Assembly (NCBI GenBank): GCA_022787165.1
Contig: JALFVL010000037.1
Coordinates: 1-64,000, forward strand
DNA from: Clostridiales bacterium
Lineage (GTDB): Bacteria; Bacillota; Clostridia; Christensenellales; Aristaeellaceae
DNA: 64,000 nucleotides
Direction: 5' to 3'
How positions within the stretch are numbered: the first letter of the stretch is position 1; every line of letters starts with the position of its first letter. Position numbers and translations under genes: made by a program. The notes beneath the pieces were generated by a model, which saw only the letters and a program-made list of their open reading frames with translations, searched no databases and was not told the origin of the DNA. Of this stretch, positions 42,140-50,131 are shown piece after piece.

Positions 42140-43384
42140 TTACTTCTTGATGAACTCGGCAGCGCGCTCTTCCATCTCCGCGATGCCCTCGTCGACAGTC
42201 AGCTCGCGGGTCATGATCAGGGTGTGCTCCTCGTTGACAATGGACTTGATCTCGTTGACGCCCTCGCCGATCGGCCACTCCAGGGAGATGGCGGTGGGCA
42301 GGAGCGCGGCCTTGCTGGTCTCGTCAGTCGGGAAGCCCTCGGCAGAGGCCATGACAGCCGCGACAGCGTCGCTCACATACGCCGGACGGGTGCCGGTGGT
42401 GGCGATGGCCTTCGCGCCCTCCTCGGAGCACATCCAGGAAGCGAACTTCCAGGCGGCATCCTGATTGGCGCTGGCGGCGCTGATGGCGATACCGGTCGGG
42501 GAGCCGAAGGAGGAACCCGCGGCCACGCCCTCCAGGTGCGGCACGGCGGTGATGCCCCAGTTCATGGAGGCGGTGCCGTCCTTGATGTAACCGATCAGCG
42601 TGGAGGCGTACCAGTAACCCATCGGCATCATGGCGATGTTGCCCTGCGCGAACGCGCCGGAGTAGTGCAGGCCGGCGGCCTTCAGCTCGTCATAGCTCAT
42701 GCAGACGCCCTCGTCCTCCAGCGCCTGATACAGATCGTAGAAGTACTTGAGGTCGGCATACTCGCCGTCGGCCAGCGTGTTCACGCCGTCGCAGACTGCC
42801 CAGTTCGCCACGCAGGAGAGCCAGGTGTGGTAGTGCGTGCCGTAGGCGCCGGTCTTCTCGTTGATCTCGCGGGCAATGGCGGCATACTCGTCCCACGTCC
42901 AGTCGTTGGTCGGGTAGGCGACGCCGGCCTGATCGAACAGATCCTTGTTGTAGAACATGACCCAGTAGTCCGCGCGGAACGGCAGCGCATACTGCGCTCC
43001 GTCGGCGAGGCCGACGTAGCAGGTATCCATGCCGGCGTACTTGCCCATGTCGTAGCCCTCGGCGGCGATGCGGTCGCTCAGGCTGACGATCAGGCCTTCC
43101 TTCGCCCAGTTCTGCATGTCGGAAAGCTCCTTGACACAGTACAGGTCGGTGGTGTCGCCGCCGGCGAGCATGGTGCTGGCCTTGACGTTGTAATCCTGGG
43201 ACGCGAGGTCGACCCACTCGATGGTGATGTCCGGGTTCGCAGCCTCAAAGCCTTCCTTGATCGCGGTGTAGTAGGGCGTGGTGGTGATGTCCCAGCCGGC
43301 GACCGTCAGGGTGGTGTCTGCCATCGCGCTCGCCATCGCGGCGATCATCAGCGCAGCCATCAGCACAGCAACGAGTTTCTTCAT
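42140..43384 (-). CDS. Extracellular sugar-binding protein of an ABC importer (family 1)
   Basis: 414 residues, ATG 43384 with AAGGAGGA. Residues 1-22 form a signal peptide (MKKLVAVLMAALMIAAMASAMA); there is no lipobox cysteine, so the anchoring, unusual for a Gram-positive binding protein, is unclear. Body motifs are typical: TLTVAGWDITTTPYYTAIKEGFEAANPDITIEWVDLASQDYNVKASTMLAGGDTTDLYCV, WVMFYNKDLFDQAGVAYPTNDWTWDEYAAIAREI, AFAQGNIAMMPMGYWY and AAWKFASWMCSEEGAKAIA. First gene of the glycan operon; its leader carries a LacI-type operator. Likely binds uronic-acid-containing oligosaccharides, by association with the lyase and GH88. Confidence 0.95.
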   Translation of the reverse strand: MKKLVAVLMAALMIAAMASAMADTTLTVAGWDITTTPYYTAIKEGFEAANPDITIEWVDLASQDYNVKASTMLAGGDTTDLYCVKELSDMQNWAKEGLIVSLSDRIAAEGYDMGKYAGMDTCYVGLADGAQYALPFRADYWVMFYNKDLFDQAGVAYPTNDWTWDEYAAIAREINEKTGAYGTHYHTWLSCVANWAVCDGVNTLADGEYADLKYFYDLYQALEDEGVCMSYDELKAAGLHYSGAFAQGNIAMMPMGYWYASTLIGYIKDGTASMNWGITAVPHLEGVAAGSSFGSPTGIAISAASANQDAAWKFASWMCSEEGAKAIATTGTRPAYVSDAVAAVMASAEGFPTDETSKAALLPTAISLEWPIGEGVNEIKSIVNEEHTLIMTRELTVDEGIAEMEERAAEFIKK

Positions 43385-43421
43385 GAGGTGTTCCTCCTTC
43401 TTGATTTGGGTACACGGATTA

Positions 43422-43435
43422 TGTAAGCGATAACA
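43422..43435. promoter_or_regulatory. LacI-type operator in the leader of the glycan operon
   Basis: TGTAAGCGATAACA is an imperfect palindrome of the LacI-family type with a central CG. Its reverse complement differs at one of 14 positions from the site at 43594. It lies about 55-70 bases downstream of the predicted start of transcription and 38 bases upstream of the ATG, where bound repressor would block elongation. Confidence 0.8.
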
Positions 43436-43496
43436 TTCTGAGTATACAAATTTTCGAGAATCTCTTTGTCACAATCCGGCCCCTCTTGTTGGCGCC

Positions 43497-43526
43497 ATTA
43501 TAGCACTACACAAGAAACCGTGTCAA
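43497..43526 (-). promoter_or_regulatory. Promoter for the glycan operon
   Basis: On the minus strand: TTGACA (43526-43521), 18 bp, TATAAT (43502-43497), both consensus. The leader to the ATG at 43384 is about 105 nt. Confidence 0.88.
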
Positions 43527-43593
43527 GGTTTGTGCATCTATTTTGCTAAAATTTTTGTTCCACGCCCTTTTCCTACCATTTTGCTCTGATGAA

Positions 43594-43607
43594 TGTTATC
43601 GATTACA
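43594..43607. promoter_or_regulatory. LacI-type operator before the lacI-uidA pair
   Basis: TGTTATCGATTACA, a near-perfect palindrome, ends 8 bases before the -35 of the lacI promoter and about 68 bases upstream of the -35 of the divergent glycan operon. Position suggests autoregulation or a loop with the 43422 site. Confidence 0.8.
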
Positions 43608-43615
43608 TTTTCCTC

Positions 43616-43644
43616 TTGCGAAAAACCGGGCCTTGCGGTATAAT
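43616..43644 (+). promoter_or_regulatory. Promoter for lacI-uidA
   Basis: TTGCGA (43616-43621), 17 bp, TATAAT (43639-43644), 49 bases before the ATG at 43693. Confidence 0.78.
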
Positions 43645-43692
43645 CAAACGAGGATCAGGCCGCGGCCGGGCCGCGCGCCGGAAGGGAGCGAT

Positions 43693-44742
43693 ATGCCCAA
43701 AAAAGTCACCATCTACGATATCGCGCGGGAGGCCGGCGTATCCACGGCGACCGTCACGCGCGTGGTATCCGGCAGCCCGAGCGTCAAGGCTGCCACCCGG
43801 GAAAGGGTGCAGCGCGTCATCGACGCGCACGGCTATGTGCCCAGCGCCTCTGCGCGCAGCCTGGAGGGCAGCTGCACGCGCACCATCGGCATCGTCATGC
43901 CCCGCGTCATCAACCCCTATTTCACCCGTGTTTACGATTCCGCCTACGAAGAGGCGGAGGCCAACGGCTACTACGCCGCGCTCTTTCATATGAAGGAAAA
44001 CCAGCCCATCGAGCGTGAGCTGGTGCATGAGCTGATCCGGCGCCGGCTGGACGGCGTGATTTTCGCGGGCAACATCTGGAGCAGCGAGCGCTCCGGGCTG
44101 AAGGAGGCGCTCGAGTGGCTGCACAATTACATGCCCGTCGTCGCCGTCTGTCCGCCGGCGACGCAGCTTGACTGCATCTGCGTTCACAGCGACCTGATCG
44201 GCTGCTCCCGCCTCCCCGTGCGCCATCTGCACACGCTGGGACACAGGCGCATCGCGTTCATCGGCGGCTCCATGCGCCTGTCCGACGCCAGCCGCCGCGG
44301 GCAGAATTTTCTGGAGGAGATGCGCAGGCTCGACCTGCCGGACGATCCCGCCTATCATGTGGACTGCGGCTACGACTCGGAGGGCGGCGAGCGCGCCGTG
44401 CTGCGCATGCTCTCCGGGCTGGACAAGGGCCGCTGGCCGACCGCGCTCATCGCGTTCAACGACCTCGTCGCGCTCGGCGCGATGAAGCAGCTCAAGAAGA
44501 TGGGCCTGCATCTGCCCGATGATATGGCGATCATCGGCTGCGACAACCAGTTTTTCTGCCCCTACACCGACCCGCCGCTGACCTCCGTCGACTTGCACCC
44601 GGAGGAGATGGCGCGCAGCGCCGTGCGCGAGCTGCTCGTCAGCCGGGAGCGTGACGCGAAGTCGTTTTCCCTGATGCGGGAGGCGACGCTCATCGTGCGC
44701 GAGAGCTGCGGCACGTCGCTGGGCTACCGCAATCTGGGCTGA
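43693..44742 (+). CDS. LacI-family transcriptional regulator
   Basis: 349 residues from ATG 43693 (GGAAGGGAGC site). N-terminal helix-turn-helix and hinge: KKVTIYDIAREAGVSTATVTRVVSGSPSVKAATRERVQRVIDAHGYVPSASARSLEG. The periplasmic-binding-protein-like effector domain follows (TIGIVMPRVINPYFTRVYDSAYEEAEANGYYAALFH, LHTLGHRRIAFIGGS, TALIAFNDLVALGAMKQLKKMGLHLPDDMAIIGCDNQFFCPYTDPPLTSVDLHPEEMARSAVRELL). Very likely represses the divergent glycan operon and itself through the two 14-bp operators nearby, released by an oligosaccharide or uronate inducer. Co-transcribed with the GH2 gene 33 bp downstream. Confidence 0.95.
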   Translation: MPKKVTIYDIAREAGVSTATVTRVVSGSPSVKAATRERVQRVIDAHGYVPSASARSLEGSCTRTIGIVMPRVINPYFTRVYDSAYEEAEANGYYAALFHMKENQPIERELVHELIRRRLDGVIFAGNIWSSERSGLKEALEWLHNYMPVVAVCPPATQLDCICVHSDLIGCSRLPVRHLHTLGHRRIAFIGGSMRLSDASRRGQNFLEEMRRLDLPDDPAYHVDCGYDSEGGERAVLRMLSGLDKGRWPTALIAFNDLVALGAMKQLKKMGLHLPDDMAIIGCDNQFFCPYTDPPLTSVDLHPEEMARSAVRELLVSRERDAKSFSLMREATLIVRESCGTSLGYRNLG

Positions 44743-44775
44743 CGCAGCAGACATCAACCAAGGAGGATACAACCG

Positions 44776-46518
44776 GTGCTCTATCCGCAGACAAACGCCG
44801 CGCGCACTGTGCTCGATCTGGGCGGCATCTGGGATTTTCGCCTTGACGAGCGCGATCCCTGGCAGCCCATCGCCGTGCCCGCCTCCTACAACGACCAGAA
44901 GGCCGACCGCCGCTTCCGCAGCCACGTCGGCTTCGCGTGGTACCGCACGCGCCTGACCGTGCCCGCCGTGCTGGCCGGGCAGCGCCTGACGCTGCGCTTT
45001 GACGCGGTGACGCATGACGCCGAGGTCTTTCTGGACGGGCAGAGGCTGTGCAGCCATCGCGGCGGCTTTCTCCCCTTCGAGGCCGATGTGACCGGCAGGC
45101 TCCGCCCGGGCGACACCTGCGAGCTGCTCATCCGGGTGGACAACCGCATCAGCCACAGCACGCTGCCCGTGGGCAACGAGGGCGGCATCGCCTTTTTCGG
45201 CTCGGACAATCCCGGCGTGCCTGCCGTGGAGGCCGGCAAGCGCATGCAGCAGGCCCGAGGCGTGAACCTGCCCAACTTCGACTTTTTCAACTACGCCGGG
45301 CTTACCCGGCCTGTGCGCCTGTGCGCGACGCCCACGGCGTATATCCGCGATGTGACGATCGAGGCCGGCATGGATGGCGTCGTGCGCTATCGCGTGGAGA
45401 CCGCCGGAGCGGGCGACGTGCGCATCGCCATTTTGGACGCGCAGGGCCAAACCGTCGCGGGCGCGCAGGGCGCCGAGGGCACGCTGCGCGTGGAGAATCC
45501 CCGGCTCTGGCAGCCGCGCCCCGGCACGCCCGCGCTGTACACTGCGCGCGTCACCTTCGGCGAGGACGTCTACGACCAGCCCTTTGGCTTCCGCTCCGTG
45601 GAGGTGCGCGGCCATCAGCTCCTGATCAACGGCGCGCCCATCCATCTGCACGGCCCCTGCAAGCACGAGGATACGCCCTTCCACGGGCGCGGGCTGGATC
45701 TTTGCGCCGACGTGCTGGATCTTTCGCTATACGGCTGGCTGAACGCCAATGTCCTGCGCATGAGCCACTACCCCTACGCAGAGGAGGTCTACGCCCTGTG
45801 CGACCGGGAGGGCATCCTTGTCATCGACGAGACGCCGGCGGTCGGCATCGGCGCGGGCGACCGGGTGGACCCCTATAAGACCTTTCCGCTCTTTGACTAT
45901 CACGCGCAGGTGCTTTCCGACATGATCGCCCGCGACAAGAACCATCCCTGCGTCATCCTCTGGAGCCTGGGCAACGAGCCGGATACCGAGCACTTCCCCC
46001 AGAGTGCATACGACTACTGGCGGCCCCTGTATGAGCTGGCCCATCGCCTCGATCCGCAGAATCGCCCGGTGACACTGGTCTGCTGCCAGAATGACTACAC
46101 CCGCGATCGGATCACCCGCACGATGGACGTGGTCTGCGTCAACCGCTACTACGGCTGGTACAATCTCTCCGGCGATCTGGAGACGGCAAAATACGCCCTC
46201 AATCTCGAGTTGGATTTCTGGGAAGCCATCGACAAGCCGCTCATCCTCTCGGAATACGGCGCGGACACGATCAGCGGCCTGCACGGCGTATCGCCGGAGA
46301 TGTTCAGCGAGGAATTCCAGGCGGAATACTACGAGGCCATCGGCGAATGCCTGGACGCGCGAGACTTCGTCGTGGGCGAGCTGCCGTGGACGTTTGCGGA
46401 TTTCAGCACGCAGCAGGGGCCCATGCGCGCCGGCGGCAACCGCAAGGGCCTCTTTACCCGGGACAGACAGCCCAAGCTTGCCGCGCATGTGCTGCGCCGG
46501 CGTTGGGCGAAAAAATAG
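44776..46518 (+). CDS. uidA: GH2 beta-glucuronidase
   Basis: 580 residues from a GTG at 44776, 9 bases after AAGGAGG. No signal peptide, so cytoplasmic. Three GH2 domains: the sugar-binding jelly roll (GIWDFRLDERDPWQPIAVPASYNDQ...GFAWYRTRL), the immunoglobulin-like domain, and the TIM barrel. Catalytic residues are visible: acid/base Glu401 in SLGNEPDTE and nucleophile Glu493 in ILSEYGADT. The NEP and SEYGAD motifs and KHEDTPFHGRG favour beta-glucuronidase over beta-galactosidase. Hydrolyses terminal beta-glucuronides; here probably removes saturated glucuronic acid from imported oligosaccharides. Exact loop type (and so drug-glucuronide activity) cannot be judged reliably. Confidence 0.9.
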   Translation: MLYPQTNAARTVLDLGGIWDFRLDERDPWQPIAVPASYNDQKADRRFRSHVGFAWYRTRLTVPAVLAGQRLTLRFDAVTHDAEVFLDGQRLCSHRGGFLPFEADVTGRLRPGDTCELLIRVDNRISHSTLPVGNEGGIAFFGSDNPGVPAVEAGKRMQQARGVNLPNFDFFNYAGLTRPVRLCATPTAYIRDVTIEAGMDGVVRYRVETAGAGDVRIAILDAQGQTVAGAQGAEGTLRVENPRLWQPRPGTPALYTARVTFGEDVYDQPFGFRSVEVRGHQLLINGAPIHLHGPCKHEDTPFHGRGLDLCADVLDLSLYGWLNANVLRMSHYPYAEEVYALCDREGILVIDETPAVGIGAGDRVDPYKTFPLFDYHAQVLSDMIARDKNHPCVILWSLGNEPDTEHFPQSAYDYWRPLYELAHRLDPQNRPVTLVCCQNDYTRDRITRTMDVVCVNRYYGWYNLSGDLETAKYALNLELDFWEAIDKPLILSEYGADTISGLHGVSPEMFSEEFQAEYYEAIGECLDARDFVVGELPWTFADFSTQQGPMRAGGNRKGLFTRDRQPKLAAHVLRRRWAKK

Positions 46519-46563
46519 ACCGGCGTGACGGCGCGTGCCCGATTCGCGCAAGGCAGATAAAAG

Positions 46564-46594
46564 AACCGCTCCGGCAGGACACCGGGGCGGTTTG
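46564..46594 (+). terminator. Terminator after the GH2 gene
   Basis: AACCGCTCCGG (46564-46574) / CCGGGGCGGTT (46582-46592) with one G-T pair and a 7-base loop, then TTTG. The remaining 80 bp to the next convergent gene show nothing clear. Confidence 0.75.
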
Positions 46595-46676
46595 CGTTGA
46601 TCAGATGGATCCATGCCGAGAATTGCGGTCTGCCAGTCCGGGCGTCGACGGCGCGCGATGAATCCGCTGCCGTGAG

Positions 46677-47246
46677 TCAACGGACAGTCCCGGAGGTTTC
46701 CTCGACGAGAATCTGGCACGAGCGCATGGTCTCCAGCGCGGCCTCGTGCTTTTGCGGCGTGACGCCCGCGCAGAGCGAGGAATTCACAACGAGATCGGCC
46801 TCCGGCAGCGCGGCCTTGATCAGCAGCGCGTTGGAGACGACGCAGATGTCCGTGCAGACGCCGCACAGCTCGATGGTCATGCCCGCGCCCTCGGGCGCAC
46901 CCTGCGAGCGGGCGAGCTGGGCGACGTGGTGCGCCAGCTCGGTCGAGCCGAAGGTCGGCTTTTCAAAGGAGATCATGCCGCGCGCGCATTCGGCGGCGAT
47001 GGCGGGCTCCAGCGCCCAGCCCTCCGTGCCCTGGATGCAGTGCGGCACGGGAAGAAGCCGGCCCTCGCGGGTGGCGGCGTAATCCTCGCCGTGCGTGTCG
47101 AGGGTGAAGATCACCTGCGTGCCCTCGGCGCGGGCCTCGCGGATGCGCGCGGCGACGGCGGGAACGATGGCGCGCGCCTCCGCGCTGCCAAGGGCGCCGG
47201 AGATGAAGTCGCGCTGCATGTCGACGACGATGAGCAGATCAATCAT
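46677..47246 (-). CDS. Cysteine hydrolase, isochorismatase/nicotinamidase family
   Basis: 189 residues from ATG 47246 (AAGGAG site). The Asp-Lys-Cys triad is present: Asp9 in LIVVDMQRDF, Lys96 in FEKPTFGS and Cys131 in CGVCTDICVVSNA. LDTHGEDYAATREGRLLPVPHCIQGTEGW resembles nicotinamidase (metal-binding D-x-H and the PHC-x-x-GT-x-G motif), so conversion of nicotinamide to nicotinate for NAD salvage is the most likely reaction; other amidase activities in the family cannot be excluded. It is transcribed divergently from cggR and is alone in its unit. Confidence 0.88.
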   Translation of the reverse strand: MIDLLIVVDMQRDFISGALGSAEARAIVPAVAARIREARAEGTQVIFTLDTHGEDYAATREGRLLPVPHCIQGTEGWALEPAIAAECARGMISFEKPTFGSTELAHHVAQLARSQGAPEGAGMTIELCGVCTDICVVSNALLIKAALPEADLVVNSSLCAGVTPQKHEAALETMRSCQILVEETSGTVR

Positions 47247-47341
47247 GGGAAAAAACTCCTTGTCATGCAAAATGGGGGCGGAAGGCGTCCGCGCGAAGGG
47301 TTCATTCGTGCCGGAGGATGGAATTTCCTGCCTGCGCGCAC

Positions 47342-47407
47342 TTGCGGCGGAAAAGAAAATATGATATCCTATCCGGGACAGAAAACGCAATGCGGGAACA
47401 AATTGAC
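47342..47407 (+). promoter_or_regulatory. Weak promoter and possible CggR-type operator before cggR
   Basis: A weak promoter TTGCGG (47342-47347), 17 bp, TATCCT (47365-47370) is followed by two direct half-sites CGGGAC (47374-47379) and CGGGAA (47393-47398), 19 bases apart, the second followed by TTGAC. The Bacillus CggR operator is two CGGGAC-N6-TGTC repeats 20 bp apart, so this is similar but imperfect. Confidence 0.45.
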
Positions 47408-47428
47408 CCGCTCGGCGCGGAGGCGGAT

Positions 47429-48457
47429 ATGGACACATCGATTCTGGGGATTCTCTCGCAGATCGCGCCCGACCTGATGGAGGAGATGGAGCTGCGCGCG
47501 CTGATTCTGGAGCGCGTCGCGGCGCTGGAGCCGATCGGCCGGCGCGCGCTGGCGGCGCGGCTCAACCTGACGGAGCGGGAGGTGCGCGCGGCGGCGGAGG
47601 CGCTCAAGCTGGCGGGCTGCCTGACGCAGAGCGCGGCGGGCATGGAGATGACCGCGCAGGGGCAGCGGCTGGTCGACACGGCGCGCACGGTCAGCCGCGG
47701 ACGGCGCACGCTGCAATCGATGGAGCAGACGCTCGCGCGCAAGCTGGGGGCGCAGCGCGTGTGCATCGTCAGCGGGGACAGCGACCGCGACGCGAGCGTG
47801 CTGGGCGAGGTGGCGCGCGCAGCGGCGCGGCAGCTGCGTCCGCTTTTGCAGGACGCGCATGTGCTGGCCGTCTCCGGCGGACGGACGATCGCGATGACGG
47901 CGGAGGCGCTCTCGGAGGCCGCGCCGATGGACATCACCGTCGTGCCCGCGCAGGGCGGCATGGGGACGGGCGTGCGCACGCAGGCGAACACGCAGGCGGA
48001 GCTGCTGGCGCGCAAGCTGGGCGGCTGCCACCGCCTGCTGCATCTGCCGGACGGCCTTTCGCCGGAGGCGGCAGACAGGCTCGCGCGGCTGCCGCAGGTG
48101 CGCGAGGTGCTCGAGCTGCTGCGCGGCGCGGACGTGCTGCTCTACGGCATCGGCCGGGCGCAGGACATCGCCGCGCGCCGGGGCGTAGGCCCGGCGGAGC
48201 GGGAGGCGCTCATGCGGGAGGGCGCGGTCGCCGAGGCGCTGGGCTTTTATTTCGGCGCGCAGGGGCGCGTCATCGGCGGCGGGCGCTCGCTGGCGCTTGA
48301 CGCGCAGAGCCTGGGGCGCGGAAGCCGCGCGGCGGCTGTCGCGGCAGGCTGCTCCAAGGCGGAGGCGATCGTCGCGGTCTGCGCCCATCATCCGCACAGC
48401 CTGCTGGTGACGGACGAGGGCGCCGCGCAGCGCATGATGGAGCTGCTGCGTGTTTGA
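47429..48457 (+). CDS. cggR: Central glycolytic genes regulator (SorC/DeoR family)
   Basis: 342 residues from ATG 47429, which has GGAGG 5 bases upstream. ATG 47390 is an alternative but lacks a site and would place the possible operator inside the gene. N-terminal winged helix: APDLMEEMELRALILERVAALEPIGRRALAARLNLTEREVRAAAEALKLAGCLTQSAAGMEMTAQG, strongly like Bacillus CggR. The sugar-phosphate effector domain has VLAVSGGRTIAMTAEAL, ITVVPAQGGMGTGVRTQANTQAELLARKLGG and LLHLPDGLS. In Bacillus it represses gapA-pgk-tpiA-pgm-eno and is released by fructose 1,6-bisphosphate. Here it precedes pgk-tpiA-gpmI, with no gapA between. Confidence 0.93.
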   Translation: MDTSILGILSQIAPDLMEEMELRALILERVAALEPIGRRALAARLNLTEREVRAAAEALKLAGCLTQSAAGMEMTAQGQRLVDTARTVSRGRRTLQSMEQTLARKLGAQRVCIVSGDSDRDASVLGEVARAAARQLRPLLQDAHVLAVSGGRTIAMTAEALSEAAPMDITVVPAQGGMGTGVRTQANTQAELLARKLGGCHRLLHLPDGLSPEAADRLARLPQVREVLELLRGADVLLYGIGRAQDIAARRGVGPAEREALMREGAVAEALGFYFGAQGRVIGGGRSLALDAQSLGRGSRAAAVAAGCSKAEAIVAVCAHHPHSLLVTDEGAAQRMMELLRV

Positions 48458-48481
48458 GCCGCCGCTTTTTTCGAGAAATCT

Positions 48482-48510
48482 TTGACAATTAGGGTAAAAG
48501 ATGCTACACT
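48482..48510 (+). promoter_or_regulatory. Promoter for pgk-tpiA-gpmI
   Basis: TTGACA (48482-48487), 17 bp, TACACT (48505-48510). The 140-nt leader holds two hairpins: GGCGAAG/CTTCGCC (48521-48540) and ATCCCGAT/ATCGGGAT (48594-48601 with 48620-48627), just before the pgk ribosome site. The second could mask or protect the leader. Confidence 0.82.
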
Positions 48511-48657
48511 AATCATGGTCGGCGAAGCTGCGTCTTCGCCGCTGTCAACCTGCGGAAAAGCCCGGATTCCCGAGGCTTTCACGGGCGGCGCAGATCCCGA
48601 TGCGCGCGCCTGAGGACATATCGGGATACGACAGTTATTGAAATGGAGGAGTTTCCC

Positions 48658-49860
48658 ATGGCGAAGAAGACGGTTGAAGACATCAAAGTGACCGGCAAAA
48701 AGGTGCTCGTCCGCTGCGATTTCAACGTGCCGATGAAGGACGGCAAGATCACCAACGACAAGCGCATTGTCGCGGCGCTGCCGACCATCAAGAAGCTCAT
48801 CGCGGATGGCGGCAAGGTCATCCTGTGCAGCCACCTGGGCAAGCCGAAGAATGGCCCGGAGGCCAAGTTCTCCCTCGCGCCGGTCGCCGCGCGCCTGAGC
48901 GAGTATCTGGGCAAGACCGTCGTGTTCGCGGATGACGACACCGTCGTCGGCGAGAATGCGAAGGCCGCTGTCGCCGCGATGAAGGACGGCGACGTCGTGC
49001 TGCTGCAGAACACCCGCTTCCGCAAGGAAGAGACCAAGAACATCGAGGAATTCTCCAAGGAGCTCGCTTCCCTGGCGGACTGCTATGTCGACGACGCGTT
49101 CGGCTCCTGCCATCGCGCGCACTGCTCCACCGAGGGCGTCACGAAGTTCCTCTCTCCCTGCGTGGCCGGCTATCTGATCGGCAAGGAGCTCGACATCATG
49201 GGCAAGGCGCTGGAGAACGCCGACCGTCCGTTCGTCGCCGTGCTGGGCGGCGCGAAGGTTGCGGACAAGCTCAGCGTCATCGAGAATCTGCTGGAGAAGG
49301 TCGACACCCTGATCATCGGCGGCGGCATGGCCTTCACCTTCCTCAAGGCGCAGGGCTACGGCGTGGGCAACTCCCTGCTCGACGAGACGAAGATCGACTA
49401 CTGCAAGGACATGCTCGCCAAGGCCGAGGCCAAGGGCGTCAAGATCCTGCTGCCGGTCGACACCGTCTGCGTGAAGGCGTTCCCGAACCCGATCGACGCC
49501 GAGGTCGAGACCCTGGTCGTCGACGCCGACAAGATTCCGGACGGCATGGAGGGCTGCGACATCGGCCCGAAGACCGCTGCGCTCTACGCTGAGGCGGTCA
49601 AGACCGCGAAGACCGTCATCTGGAATGGCCCGATGGGCGTGTTCGAGAACCCGACCCTCGCCGCCGGCACCCTGGCCGTGGCGAAGGCGATGGCCGAGAG
49701 CGAGGCTGTCACCATCATCGGCGGCGGCGACTCCGCGGCGGCGGTCGAGCAGATGGGCCTTGGCGACAAGATGACCCACATCTCCACCGGCGGCGGCGCG
49801 TCCCTTGAGTATCTCGAGGGCAAGGTGCTGCCGGGCGTCGCGTGCCTGGACGAGAAATAA
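48658..49860 (+). CDS. pgk: Phosphoglycerate kinase
   Basis: 400 residues from ATG 48658 (GGAGGAG site). Glycolytic ATP-forming step: 1,3-bisphosphoglycerate plus ADP to 3-phosphoglycerate plus ATP. Landmarks: [79 protein letters not shown], the hinge and nucleotide part [33 protein letters not shown] and the C-terminal [13 protein letters not shown]...[15 protein letters not shown]. Typical length. Followed by the repeat block and tpiA; transcribed from the promoter at 48482. Confidence 0.98.
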   Translation: MAKKTVEDIKVTGKKVLVRCDFNVPMKDGKITNDKRIVAALPTIKKLIADGGKVILCSHLGKPKNGPEAKFSLAPVAARLSEYLGKTVVFADDDTVVGENAKAAVAAMKDGDVVLLQNTRFRKEETKNIEEFSKELASLADCYVDDAFGSCHRAHCSTEGVTKFLSPCVAGYLIGKELDIMGKALENADRPFVAVLGGAKVADKLSVIENLLEKVDTLIIGGGMAFTFLKAQGYGVGNSLLDETKIDYCKDMLAKAEAKGVKILLPVDTVCVKAFPNPIDAEVETLVVDADKIPDGMEGCDIGPKTAALYAEAVKTAKTVIWNGPMGVFENPTLAAGTLAVAKAMAESEAVTIIGGGDSAAAVEQMGLGDKMTHISTGGGASLEYLEGKVLPGVACLDEK

Positions 49861-50056
49861 CCGGCTGGCGCCGGGGCACTTCCGACGAGACTGTGAAGGA
49901 TAACAGTCCCGGCTGCACGAGGCCGGTGCTCTGTGAGCTTTCCTGATCATCGGCTGGCGCCGGGGCACTTCCGACGAGACTGTGAAGGATAACAGTCCCG
50001 GCTGCACGAGGTCGGTGCTCTGTGAGCTTTCCTGATCACAGGCTGCGCCGGAGGCA
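49861..50056 (+). repeat. Tandem pair (plus fragment) of hairpin-headed elements between pgk and tpiA
   Basis: Two nearly identical units with an 89-bp period (about 49861-49949 and 49950-50038), then a fragment resembling the head only (50039-50056). Each has CCGGC-tggc-GCCGG (49861-49874 in copy 1), TTCCGACGA (49880-49888) and GAGGCCGGTGCTCTG (49919-49933; the second copy has one substitution). The spacing of these blocks equals that of the pair at 28742 within one or two bases, although intervening sequence differs. They start directly at the pgk stop codon. Confidence 0.88.
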
Positions 50057-50077
50057 CACAATTTCATGCAACTCAAA

Positions 50078-50110
50078 AGCCCCGGACGGCCTTGGGGCCG
50101 CTCCGGGGCT
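50078..50110 (+). terminator. Hairpin upstream of tpiA, attenuator or stabiliser
   Basis: AGCCCCGGA (50078-50086) pairs with TCCGGGGCT (50102-50110), with inner GGCC/GGCC. No T-run follows (CATGAT), so full termination is unlikely. It lies 8 bases before the tpiA ribosome site region. Confidence 0.55.
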
Positions 50111-50131
50111 CATGATATGGAGGAAAACACC

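Noticed and set aside
46091-46661. Short plus-strand frames at the end of the GH2 gene
   Set aside because: Out-of-frame shadows; the GH2 protein continues intact to 46518 and a terminator follows.
49861-50056. Tandem repeats considered as ends of an insertion sequence
   Set aside because: They are direct, not inverted, with no transposase frame and no target duplication; family copies elsewhere are single or paired without a mobile core.
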